Shown here in pieces: positions 8,281 to 15,724 of a stretch of 64,000 bases of DNA. The first letter of the stretch is position 1. Every line of letters begins with the position of its first letter. The notes below the pieces were generated by a model that worked only from the letters and a program-made list of their open reading frames with translations, searched no databases and was not told the origin of the DNA. Position numbers and translations under genes: made by a program. This DNA is from Pseudactinotalea terrae (GTDB lineage Bacteria; Actinomycetota; Actinomycetes; Actinomycetales; Beutenbergiaceae). Location: the NCBI RefSeq assembly GCF_009733845.1, contig NZ_WNXZ01000003.1, positions 372,001 to 436,000 of the forward strand, read 5' to 3'.

Positions 8281-8921
8281 TGCTGGACGACCTGTGCAGC
8301 GCGGCGCGGGCTCTCACCGATTGGGGGCTGTCACCCGGCGCCTCGGGCAATATCTCGGTGCGCGAGGGCGACCGGGTCTACGTCAGCCCCAGCGGAGTCG
8401 CGCTCGGGGACCTGACACCGGACCAGGTCGCGGTGCTCGAGATGGGCGAGCACCCACTGGACTTCACCCACGTCGCCGGGCCGACGCCGTCGAAGGAGGT
8501 CCCGCTCCACCTGGCCTTCTACCGGTCGGGCTTCAGCAGCGTGGTGCACCTGCACTCCAGCGCAGCCGTGGCGGTCTCGTGCCTGCCGCCATGGTCTCCG
8601 CACAGTGCCCTGCCGCCGATCACGCCCTACCTGCTGATGCGCGTGGGCCGGGTCCCGCTGATCGCGTACGCGCGGCCCGGCGATGTCCGCCTGGCCGAAC
8701 GGGTCCTCGAGCAGGAGCAGCCGCTGAACGCGGTGCTGCTGCAGAACCACGGATCGGTGGCGGCGGGCGACTCGGTCGAGCAGGCGATGTCTCGCGTGGT
8801 CGAGATCGAGGAGGCCGCGAAGGTGGTGCTGGCCCTGGGAGGTCACGACGGCGTCCGTCACCTGAGCGCTGACGATATCGCCGAGCTGCAGCGGACCTAC
8901 CAGCAGCCGTGGCTGGACTGA
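8277..8921 (+). CDS. otnC: class II aldolase/adducin family, OtnC-type decarboxylase
   Basis: A 214-residue class II aldolase/adducin family protein, related to L-fuculose-phosphate aldolase and to OtnC, which decarboxylates 3-oxo-tetronate 4-phosphate to dihydroxyacetone phosphate. Zinc ligands are readable as His91 and His93 (HLHS) and His158 (QNHGS), with the catalytic Glu74 in PSKEVPLH. The N-terminal GNISVR block and VSPSG match the phosphate-binding region. GTG at 8277 overlaps the kinase stop; an ATG follows at 8280. The gene order kinase then aldolase is that of known otn clusters. Alternative: an aldol-cleaving enzyme for a related sugar-acid phosphate. Confidence 0.88.
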   Translation: MMLDDLCSAARALTDWGLSPGASGNISVREGDRVYVSPSGVALGDLTPDQVAVLEMGEHPLDFTHVAGPTPSKEVPLHLAFYRSGFSSVVHLHSSAAVAVSCLPPWSPHSALPPITPYLLMRVGRVPLIAYARPGDVRLAERVLEQEQPLNAVLLQNHGSVAAGDSVEQAMSRVVEIEEAAKVVLALGGHDGVRHLSADDIAELQRTYQQPWLD

Positions 8922-10087
8922 TCGCGTTGCTGCCTGATCTCGTGTGCGTCGTGTGCGGCACCACGTACCCGGTCACGTCGCTGACGTGGCGGTGCCGGTG
9001 CGGCGGTGTTCTCGACGTCACTGCGTTCGGGCCGCACCTCGACGTCGCGGCGCTGCCGGATGGTCCCACCTCGATGTGGCGGTACGCGGACGTGCTGCCG
9101 GTGCCGCTCGATACGCGGGTGTCGTTGGGGGAGGGACTGACGCCTCTGGTGGTGTCGTCGGCGCACGAGGACGTCTGGCTCAAGTGCGACTTCCTGATGC
9201 CGACGGCGTCCTTCAAGGACCGGGGCGCTGCCGTGCTGGCGACGACCGCCAAGCGCCTGGGCGTCAACCAGGCGATCGTGGACAGCAGCGGTAACGCCGG
9301 CACCGCGGCGGCGGCGTACTTCGCTCGAGCCGGGATTCCGGTCCAGGTGCTCGTGCCCGCGGCCACCTCGCCGGGCAAGCTCGCGCAGATGTACGCGCAC
9401 GGCGCGAATGTGGTGCTCGTCGACGGCGACCGGGCAGCGACGGCCGCCGCAGCGCTCGACGCCGCCGAGCGCCCAGGGGTGCTGTACGCCAGCCACGTGT
9501 ACCACCCGTACTTCGTCCACGGCGTGAAGACCTATGGCTACGAGATCTGGGAACAGCTCGGTCGCTGGCTGCCCGACGTCGTCATGGTCCCGGTGGGGAA
9601 CGGCACGCTCGTGCTGGGCTGCGCGCTCGCCTTCGCCGAGCTGTACGCGCAGGGTCTCATCGACCGGGCCCCGCGCATCGTCGCGGTGCAGTCGAGCTCC
9701 TGCGCACCGCTGGCGCAGGCGTGGGCGGCTGGGCTCGACGAGGTCACCGCCGTCCCGACCCGTCCGACGATCGCCGAGGGCATCGCCATCACCGCGCCGC
9801 CCCGGGGGCCGCAGATACTGGCGGCTATCAGGGGGAGCGGTGGCACGATCGTCACGGTCGACGACGACCAGGTGCTGCAGGCCCAGACTGATCTCGCTGC
9901 GCAGGGTCTGTTCGTGGAACCGACCTCCGCCGTCTGCTACGCCGCGGTCGAGCATGCCCGTACCGCTGGTGCTCCGCGCGACCCCGACGATGAAGCCCTC
10001 GAAGCCCTGCGCACAGGCGAGGTCGTCGTCCCGCTGTGCGGCAGCGGCCTCAAGACAGGAAAGGCACCCCAGCATGTCGGCACCTGA
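8909..10087 (+). CDS. threonine synthase-like PLP-dependent lyase
   Basis: A 392-residue fold-type II PLP enzyme. An N-terminal zinc-ribbon-like element has Cys13-x2-Cys16 and Cys29-x-Cys31, as in one class of threonine synthases and related enzymes. The PLP lysine is Lys103 in SFKDRG. The substrate/PLP loops SSGNAGTAAAAYFARAG and PVGNGTLVLG are present, as is the terminal CGSGLKTGK. Biosynthetic threonine synthase normally sits with hom and thrB; here it follows acid-sugar genes and precedes a RidA gene, so a catabolic beta- or gamma-elimination on a hydroxy or phospho amino acid is plausible. The GTG start overlaps the aldolase gene by 13 bases. Real threonine synthase activity cannot be excluded. 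Confidence 0.85.
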   Translation: MAGLIALLPDLVCVVCGTTYPVTSLTWRCRCGGVLDVTAFGPHLDVAALPDGPTSMWRYADVLPVPLDTRVSLGEGLTPLVVSSAHEDVWLKCDFLMPTASFKDRGAAVLATTAKRLGVNQAIVDSSGNAGTAAAAYFARAGIPVQVLVPAATSPGKLAQMYAHGANVVLVDGDRAATAAAALDAAERPGVLYASHVYHPYFVHGVKTYGYEIWEQLGRWLPDVVMVPVGNGTLVLGCALAFAELYAQGLIDRAPRIVAVQSSSCAPLAQAWAAGLDEVTAVPTRPTIAEGIAITAPPRGPQILAAIRGSGGTIVTVDDDQVLQAQTDLAAQGLFVEPTSAVCYAAVEHARTAGAPRDPDDEALEALRTGEVVVPLCGSGLKTGKAPQHVGT

Positions 10088-10457
10088 GCCTCAGGCTCCC
10101 GTCCACTTCCGCGACGCGCAGCATCCGTACGAACCGGTGCGCACGGCCGGCCCGCTCGTGTTCATCGCCGGTCAGCTGGGGGTGAAGGACGGGGCGCTGG
10201 TCACTGGAGGCGTCCAGGCCGAGGCTCGCCAAGCGTTCGCTAACCGGCGTGCACTGCTGGCCGGGGAAGGGCTCGGGCTCGAGGACCTCGTGAAGGTCAC
10301 CGTGTATCTGTCGTCCATGACCGACCGGCTGGCGATGGACGAGGTCTACGTCGCCGAGATGCCCGAGCGGCTACCCACGCGCACCTGCATCGCCGTCGCC
10401 GAGCTGCCGTTCCGGGCACGGGTCGAGCTCGACGCCATCGCCTACCGAGAGCACTGA
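10074..10457 (+). CDS. RidA/YjgF/UK114 family enamine-imine deaminase
   Basis: A 127-residue RidA-family protein. It contains the substrate-binding Arg in LPTRTCIAV, the LVKVTVYLSS segment, GLVFIAGQLG-like strand PLVFIAGQLG and the terminal ARVELDAIAY motif with Glu. RidA proteins hydrolyse reactive 2-aminoacrylate or 2-aminocrotonate released by PLP-dependent dehydratases. Its gene overlaps the PLP enzyme gene by 14 bases, which suggests it detoxifies or completes that enzyme's reaction. It is the last gene of the plus-strand operon; only 15 bases separate it from the convergent aldehyde dehydrogenase operon, and no classical terminator hairpin is visible there. Confidence 0.9.
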   Translation: MSAPEPQAPVHFRDAQHPYEPVRTAGPLVFIAGQLGVKDGALVTGGVQAEARQAFANRRALLAGEGLGLEDLVKVTVYLSSMTDRLAMDEVYVAEMPERLPTRTCIAVAELPFRARVELDAIAYREH

Positions 10458-10472
10458 CCGGGGCTGGAGGTC

Positions 10473-11351
10473 TCACATCCCCTTCGGGTGCCAGACGGTC
10501 TTGGTCTCGGTGAACGCAAGGATCTGGCCGATCGACTGGTCGGTGCGCCACGTCGGCTCGGTGTCGGCCTCGGGGCGCCGGACCCGCTTGACCGTGTCTG
10601 CGGCGAGCGCCTCGAGCTCACCCCACGTGACGCCGTCGGACTCGGCCGCGCCGGCCAGGTCGAGCGCGTTGACGTCCATGTGGGAGGCAAGTATCGGTGC
10701 CACCTCGGCGGTCTTGCCGGTCAGCACGTTCACCACGCCGCCGGGAACGTCGGACGTCGCGAGCACCTCGCCGAGAGTGATGGCAGGCAGCGGACGCTGC
10801 TGCGAGGAGATCACCACGGCGGTGTTGCCCGTGACGATCACCGGTGCCAGCACGCTCACCAGCCCGAGCAGCGAGGACCGCTGCGGAGCCACGATGCCCA
10901 CCACACCGGTCGGCTCGGGGGAGGAGAGGTTGAAGTACGGTCCCGCGACGGGGTTCGCGTTGCCCGCGACCTGCGCCACCTTGTCCGCCCAGCCGGCGTA
11001 CCAGACCCACCGGTCGATCGCTGCGCTGACAGCAGCCTCGGCACGGGCCGCGCTCAGGCCTTCACCAGCCGTGACGTCAGCGACGAACTGGGCCCGCCGA
11101 CCCTCGAGCAGCTCGGCCACCCGGTACAGCACCTGGCCACGGTTGTACGCCGTCGCGCTCGCCCACCCGGGCTGCGCGGACCGGGCGGCACGGACGGCGT
11201 CGCGCGCGTCCTTGCGTGAGGCCAGTGCCGCATTCGCCAGGAAGGCACCCCGCGAGCTCGTGACCTCATAGGTGCGCCCCGACTCGGAACGGGGGAACGC
11301 ACCGCCGACGTAGAGCTTGTAGGTCTTGCGGACATCGACGCGCTCGCTCAT
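10473..11351 (-). CDS. truncated aldehyde dehydrogenase homologue, probably non-catalytic
   Basis: A 292-residue protein matching only the N-terminal, NAD-binding part of aldehyde dehydrogenases (normal length about 480). Recognisable segments are YAGWADKVAQ, ATGNTAVV-like VTGNTAVVISS and GGVVNVLTG. The catalytic cysteine loop is missing altogether, the ELGG glutamate segment is absent, and the PWNFPL motif with its oxyanion Asn reads APQRSSLLG. The C-terminal third is unrelated to the ALDH catalytic domain. Its ATG overlaps the stop of the full-length ALDH gene upstream, so it is made with it. I have seen no frameshift, so it looks like an intact pseudo-enzyme, perhaps a partner subunit of the active ALDH, rather than a decayed gene. 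Confidence 0.8.
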   Translation of the reverse strand: MSERVDVRKTYKLYVGGAFPRSESGRTYEVTSSRGAFLANAALASRKDARDAVRAARSAQPGWASATAYNRGQVLYRVAELLEGRRAQFVADVTAGEGLSAARAEAAVSAAIDRWVWYAGWADKVAQVAGNANPVAGPYFNLSSPEPTGVVGIVAPQRSSLLGLVSVLAPVIVTGNTAVVISSQQRPLPAITLGEVLATSDVPGGVVNVLTGKTAEVAPILASHMDVNALDLAGAAESDGVTWGELEALAADTVKRVRRPEADTEPTWRTDQSIGQILAFTETKTVWHPKGM

Positions 11352-12793
11352 CGCGTGCTCCCCTCCACGAGGTACGGACCGAGGCCCTGGCGACCGCCCT
11401 CGCGGCCGTACCCGGACTCCTTGTAGCCTCCGAACGGGCTGGTCGGGTCGAACTTGTTGAAGGTGTTGGCCCAGACCACGCCGGCGCGGAGCCGGTCGGC
11501 CATCCACAGGATCCGCGACCCCTTCTCGGTCCAGACCCCCGCCGACAGCCCGTACGGGGTGTTGTTGGCCTTCGCGATCGCCTCGGCAGGCGTGCGGAAC
11601 GTGAGCACGCTGAGCACCGGCCCGAAGATCTCTTCACGCGCGATCCGGTGCGCGGCGCTGACCTGCGTGAACACGGTCGGCGGAAACCAGAAGCCGTTCT
11701 CGGGGATCGCGCAGTCGGCGCTCCAGCGCACCGCTCCTTCAGCTTCACCGGCGTCGCTCAGGTCGCTGATGCGCTGCAGCTGCCGAGCGGAGTTGATGGC
11801 CCCGATATCGGTGTTCTTGTCCATCGGGTCACCGAGCCGGAGGGTGCCGAGCCGAGCCTTCAACCGGTCGATCAGCTCGTCGTGCATCGACTCCTCCACC
11901 AGCACCCGGGATCCGGCGCAGCACACCTGACCCTGGTTGAAGAAGATGCCGTTGACGATGCCTTCGACCGCCTGGTCGATCGGGGCGTCGGCGAACACGA
12001 TGTTCGCCGCCTTGCCGCCGAGCTCGAGCGTCGCGTGCTTGCGGGTGCCGGCGATCTGCTTCGCGATCCCCTTGCCCACCGCTGTCGATCCGGTGAAGGC
12101 GACCTTGTCGACATCCCTGTGCCCCACGACGGCTGCGCCGGTGGCGCCAGCGCCCGTCACGATGTTCACCACGCCGGCAGGCAGACCGGCCTGCTGCACC
12201 AGCTCGGCGAACAGCAGCGCGGTCAGCGGCGTGGTCTCGGCCGGCTTGAGCACCACGGTGTTGCCGGTCGCCAGTGCCGGTGCGATCTTCCACGAGAGCA
12301 TCAGCAGCGGGAAGTTCCACGGGATCACCTGACCCACCACACCGTGCGGCTGCGGGTTCGCCCCGAAGCCGGCGTGGTCGAGCTTGTCGGCCCAGCCCGC
12401 GTAGTAGAAGAAGTACGCGGAGGCCAGCGGCACGTCGACGTCGCGGGACTCACGGATCGGCTTGCCGTTGTCCAGCGTCTCCAGCACCGCGAACTCACGC
12501 GACCGCTCCGCGAGCAGGCGCGCGATCCGGTACAGGTACTTGGCGCGCTCCGACCCGGGCATCGGGCCCCAGACCTTCTCCTGCGCCCGGCGTGCGGCGG
12601 CCACGGCCCGGTCGACGTCGCTCTCGTCGGCCACGGCCACCTCGGCCAGGGCCTCCTCGGTAGCCGGGTTGATCGTCTTGAGCGAGCCGGCGGAGCCCTC
12701 CGTGAACTCGCCGTTGATGAAGAGTCCGTAGGAGGAGGCGATGTCGACGACCGCCCTCGACTCCGGCGCCGGTGCGTACTCGAATGCACTCAT
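11348..12793 (-). CDS. aldehyde dehydrogenase
   Basis: A 481-residue NAD(P)-dependent aldehyde dehydrogenase. All catalytic elements are visible: Asn160 in PWNFPL, Lys183 in LKPAE, FTGSTAVGK near 233-241, general-base Glu257 in ELGGK, nucleophile Cys291 in GQVCCAG and EEIFGPV in the C-terminal half. The homology begins just after the ATG at 12793; the open frame runs further upstream but overlaps deoC out of frame. Next to deoC the obvious substrate is the acetaldehyde released from deoxyribose 5-phosphate, giving acetate, although a sugar aldehyde is possible. Seventeen bases separate it from deoC, and its stop overlaps the start of the truncated homologue. Confidence 0.93.
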   Translation of the reverse strand: MSAFEYAPAPESRAVVDIASSYGLFINGEFTEGSAGSLKTINPATEEALAEVAVADESDVDRAVAAARRAQEKVWGPMPGSERAKYLYRIARLLAERSREFAVLETLDNGKPIRESRDVDVPLASAYFFYYAGWADKLDHAGFGANPQPHGVVGQVIPWNFPLLMLSWKIAPALATGNTVVLKPAETTPLTALLFAELVQQAGLPAGVVNIVTGAGATGAAVVGHRDVDKVAFTGSTAVGKGIAKQIAGTRKHATLELGGKAANIVFADAPIDQAVEGIVNGIFFNQGQVCCAGSRVLVEESMHDELIDRLKARLGTLRLGDPMDKNTDIGAINSARQLQRISDLSDAGEAEGAVRWSADCAIPENGFWFPPTVFTQVSAAHRIAREEIFGPVLSVLTFRTPAEAIAKANNTPYGLSAGVWTEKGSRILWMADRLRAGVVWANTFNKFDPTSPFGGYKESGYGREGGRQGLGPYLVEGSTR

Positions 12794-12810
12794 GATCGTG
12801 CCCTCAGCTC

Positions 12811-13830
12811 TCAGTCGATCGTCACGTAGTCGGGGCCGGAGTACACGCCGCTGGCGAGCTTCTGCCGCTGCAGCAGCACGTCGTTGAGCAGCGTGGAGGC
12901 ACCGAACCGGAAGAAGTCGGGGTCGAGCCACCGAACCCCTGCGACCTCGTTGACCGCGACCAGGAACTTGATGGCGTCCTTGCTGGTGCGGATCCCGCCC
13001 GCCGGCTTCACGCCGACCTGCACGCCGGTCGCAGCCAGGAAGTCTCGCACCGCCTCGAGCATCACGACCGTCACCGGCAGCGTCGCAGCAGGCTGCACCT
13101 TGCCCGTGGAGGTCTTGATGAAGTCCGCCCCCGCGAGCATGGACAGCCACGAGGCGCGCCGCACGTTGTCGAACGTGACCAGCTCGCCGGTCTCGAGGAT
13201 CACCTTGAGGTGCGCGGGCCGTGCGGACCGGCTCTGACAGACCTCCCGCACCGCCACGATGTCCTCGTACACCTTGAGGTAGTCACCCTGCAGGAACGCG
13301 CCCCGGTCGATCACCATGTCGATCTCGTCGGCACCGGCAGCCACCGCGTCGGTCGTGTCGGCCAGCCGCACCGCGAGCGAGGCCCGCCCCGAGGGGAACG
13401 CCGTGCTCACCGCGGCCACGTGGATGCCCGATCCCTTGGCCGCCTCGACGGCGGTGGCCACCATGTCGTTGTAGACGCAGACGGCGGCCGGCCTGGGGCA
13501 GGTCGCGTCACCCGGCTCCGGGGTACGCGCCTTCGCGACGAGCGAGCGCACCTTGCCGGCCGTGTCGGCACCCTCGAGGGTGGTCAGGTCGATCATCGAG
13601 ATGATCGTGTCCAACGCCCAGGCCTTGGACGTCGTCTTGATCGACCTCGTGCCGAGCTGGGCGGCGCGTCCCTTCGCGCCGACCTCGTCGACGCCCGGCA
13701 GCCCGAACAGGTACCGCCGCAGGGTGGTGTTGCTGATCTGCGCCGACCCGACCAGACCGGCAGCGTCGGTGGCCACCTGGGCAGCGTCGCGTACCCAGGG
13801 ACGCACGGTCGACGTCGTCTGTGCAGTCAT
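12811..13830 (-). CDS. deoC: deoxyribose-phosphate aldolase
   Basis: A 339-residue class I DeoC. It cleaves 2-deoxyribose 5-phosphate to glyceraldehyde 3-phosphate and acetaldehyde. The Schiff-base lysine is Lys239 in DFIKTSTGK, the proton-relay Lys275 is in VKPAGGIR, and Asp171 lies in EIDMVID. The first about 75 residues are an extension relative to the short enterobacterial enzyme, typical of the longer eukaryote-like DeoC forms. First gene of a minus-strand operon with two aldehyde dehydrogenase-type genes, converging on the nucleoside hydrolase/acid-sugar operon. Together with the purine nucleoside phosphorylase and mutase genes 3-6 kb away it completes deoxynucleoside breakdown. A TAGACT -10-like box lies 8 bases before the ATG. 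Confidence 0.95.
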   Translation of the reverse strand: MTAQTTSTVRPWVRDAAQVATDAAGLVGSAQISNTTLRRYLFGLPGVDEVGAKGRAAQLGTRSIKTTSKAWALDTIISMIDLTTLEGADTAGKVRSLVAKARTPEPGDATCPRPAAVCVYNDMVATAVEAAKGSGIHVAAVSTAFPSGRASLAVRLADTTDAVAAGADEIDMVIDRGAFLQGDYLKVYEDIVAVREVCQSRSARPAHLKVILETGELVTFDNVRRASWLSMLAGADFIKTSTGKVQPAATLPVTVVMLEAVRDFLAATGVQVGVKPAGGIRTSKDAIKFLVAVNEVAGVRWLDPDFFRFGASTLLNDVLLQRQKLASGVYSGPDYVTID

Positions 13831-13837
13831 GCTCGCG

Positions 13838-13843
13838 AGTCTA
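13838..13843 (-). promoter_or_regulatory. putative -10 box of the deoC operon
   Basis: On the minus strand TAGACT lies 7 bases before the deoC ATG at 13830, which would give a leaderless or nearly leaderless transcript, common in actinobacteria. No convincing -35 hexamer is seen. Only a sequence match; weak. Confidence 0.35.
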
Positions 13844-13880
13844 GGCTGCCCACCCCGGGTTCGGGCGTCGAGGCCTCGGG

Positions 13881-15257
13881 TCAGGGCTTGTGCTTGCCAG
13901 GCTTGTGCTTACCGCCGTCTCCTGACTCCCACGCCCCACCCTCGTCGCCGCGGTGCGCGCCGCCGGGGCCGTCGCCCTTGCCGGGGTTGAAGGTGTGGCT
14001 CAGCCAGTTGCCGCTCGCGTCGGCGACCTTCACGCCGCCCCTGACGAACCAGCCCGAGCCTGTCTGGTACAGACCGGCAGCATCGGCCATCGCCTGCACC
14101 ATCGCGGCCTTCTCCGCCGACATGGGGAATCCCTTGGTCACGCCCTTCGGCCCGGGGACCAGCAGCAGCAGCCAGGCGAGGGCGGACTCGGTCCCGACCT
14201 GCCACGGCCTCTCGTGCCAGCGGTCGATCGCCTCGTCGAGGTTCTTGGAGTTGCCGCCGCCCGCGAACGGGAGCACGAACTGCTCACCCTGCTTCATCCG
14301 GTCCGCGAGCCACTGCCCCAGCGGGTCGTCGCTGCTCTCGAGCTGCTCGATGATGTCCTCGGCGCCCCGGATCCCACCGTTCTTGTACTTGGTCGTCCCG
14401 AGGAAGATCAACGCGCCCAGCAACCCGTTGCCCACGTTGCCCCAGGCGCCGCCCATCCGCTTGATCTTCTCCCACGGGCTCTCGAAGCCGCCGGCCAGCG
14501 GGCTCAGGTTCCACAGCCCTTGCGCCGTCGTCTTGATGACGCCCCATGCACCCACTCCCACCTGCTCCAGCGGGTCGAGATCGAGGTCGCGGGGGTTTCC
14601 CCACGGCACCTGGCTCGACAGGATGGCGTCGACGTCCCACGGCTCCGGCTCGGGGACCTGCGGCATGTCGTCGATCTCGCGGATGCTGGTGGCGGCCTCG
14701 ATGGCGGCCTCGTTGATCTTGACGAGGATGCCGGCGTACTCCTCCAGCAGCTCCTTGTTCTTCTCGACGGCCTCCCGGTTCTCGGTCCACGGCACCGTGT
14801 CGTCGCCGAGCAGGCCCTTGGTGATCACCGGGATCACGCTGTCGTTCGGGGTGCCGTCGATCACGTCGTCACGGAACTCGCGTGCCCGGGACTCGAGATC
14901 CTTGATCTCCTGCTGACACTGGTGCAGCGCGCCCCCGAAGATCATGACGGCGGCGTATGCCTTGTCGGCCCCCGAGGCGAAGTCGTCGGCGGCCGCCACG
15001 GTCGGGTCCATGAGCGCATACACCTGGGCGCTCTGCGGGGTCTCGTACACCCCGGGCGAGGACAACCCCGACCAGACCGTCTGCATCGCCTCGGTGCGGT
15101 TCTGCACGCGGGTGCCCATGCGACGCAGCGCGAACGCGGCGTCGTAGACGGCCTGATGGTCCGGGTTGGTCGAGCTGATGACGAACAGATCGGGGTCGAT
15201 GAGACCCTCGCCGTCGGCACCGTTGGGCATCCCGCCGCCACCCTCGGCGTCCCTCAT
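13881..15257 (-). CDS. type VII secretion-associated WXG/LXG-like large protein, hypothetical
   Basis: A 458-residue protein with no enzyme motif I recognise. Residues about 20-200 are predicted helical, with paired coiled-coil-like segments (QAVYDAAFALRRMGTRVQNR and KDLESRAREFRDDVIDG), typical of actinobacterial putative T7SS-secreted proteins. A middle section has two hydrophobic stretches (GLLGALIFLG and ALAWLLLLVPG). The C terminus is glycine-, lysine- and histidine-rich and ends PGKHKPGKHKP, with no toxin domain after it. It is followed upstream in the operon by a small WXG-like gene and a DUF6177-like gene. Likely a secreted or surface effector scaffold; the identity of a toxic or binding activity is unknown. 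Confidence 0.6.
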   Translation of the reverse strand: MRDAEGGGGMPNGADGEGLIDPDLFVISSTNPDHQAVYDAAFALRRMGTRVQNRTEAMQTVWSGLSSPGVYETPQSAQVYALMDPTVAAADDFASGADKAYAAVMIFGGALHQCQQEIKDLESRAREFRDDVIDGTPNDSVIPVITKGLLGDDTVPWTENREAVEKNKELLEEYAGILVKINEAAIEAATSIREIDDMPQVPEPEPWDVDAILSSQVPWGNPRDLDLDPLEQVGVGAWGVIKTTAQGLWNLSPLAGGFESPWEKIKRMGGAWGNVGNGLLGALIFLGTTKYKNGGIRGAEDIIEQLESSDDPLGQWLADRMKQGEQFVLPFAGGGNSKNLDEAIDRWHERPWQVGTESALAWLLLLVPGPKGVTKGFPMSAEKAAMVQAMADAAGLYQTGSGWFVRGGVKVADASGNWLSHTFNPGKGDGPGGAHRGDEGGAWESGDGGKHKPGKHKP

Positions 15258-15297
15258 GACTCTTCTCCTTGCTGCCTGCTGTCCATCGCGGTCATCG

Positions 15298-15693
15298 TCA
15301 CGGGCCCTGCGGGATCCGGTGCGGCGGCCGCACGGGCGGCGGCCCTGCCGGGTCGTCGAGGACGTCAGCGTGCTTGAGCAGCTGTCGCTGCTGCTCGGCG
15401 GCCATGTCCTGCATGCCCGACTGGTAGGCGAGCGTGGTGCTGGTCAGCCCGGACAGGCACGTGTCGGCGAGCAGGGCCACACCGGCGAGCTGCCGCCCCT
15501 GCAGGGCGCTGAGATCGACGAGGGCGTCGACGAGCGGCGCCACCACGGCGCCGGCCTGACCCTGCCAGAACACGCCGTCGGTGATGTCGTCGACGTCCCG
15601 CTGGCGGATCGCGTCGTCGAGCTTGAGCCGCTTCTCGCCCGCTCGGGTGAGCAGCCCGACCACCCGCTCGGGGTCGATCTTCCACCCTGTCAT
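15298..15693 (-). CDS. small helical WXG100/DUF6507-like protein
   Basis: A 131-residue acidic, helical protein beginning MTGWKIDPERVVGLL, with FWQGQAG in the middle and a proline-rich tail. The WKIDPE opening, size and position between two T7SS-type genes resemble the DUF6507 group of actinobacterial WXG100-like proteins. It probably forms a helical hairpin that pairs with, or is cosecreted with, the 458-residue protein downstream. There is no signal peptide or enzyme motif. Family naming is from memory of its general pattern and should be treated as tentative. Confidence 0.55.
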   Translation of the reverse strand: MTGWKIDPERVVGLLTRAGEKRLKLDDAIRQRDVDDITDGVFWQGQAGAVVAPLVDALVDLSALQGRQLAGVALLADTCLSGLTSTTLAYQSGMQDMAAEQQRQLLKHADVLDDPAGPPPVRPPHRIPQGP

Positions 15694-15724
15694 CGCTGCT
15701 CCTGTCGTGCTCGTGAGGAGGACG

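Noticed and set aside
10473-11351. Calling the short aldehyde dehydrogenase homologue a pseudogene
   Set aside because: There is no frameshift or internal stop, and start and stop are coupled to the neighbouring gene; a conserved pseudo-enzyme fits better.
13881-15257. A polymorphic toxin/immunity pair
   Set aside because: No catalytic toxin domain is visible at the C terminus and no small immunity-type gene follows before deoC.
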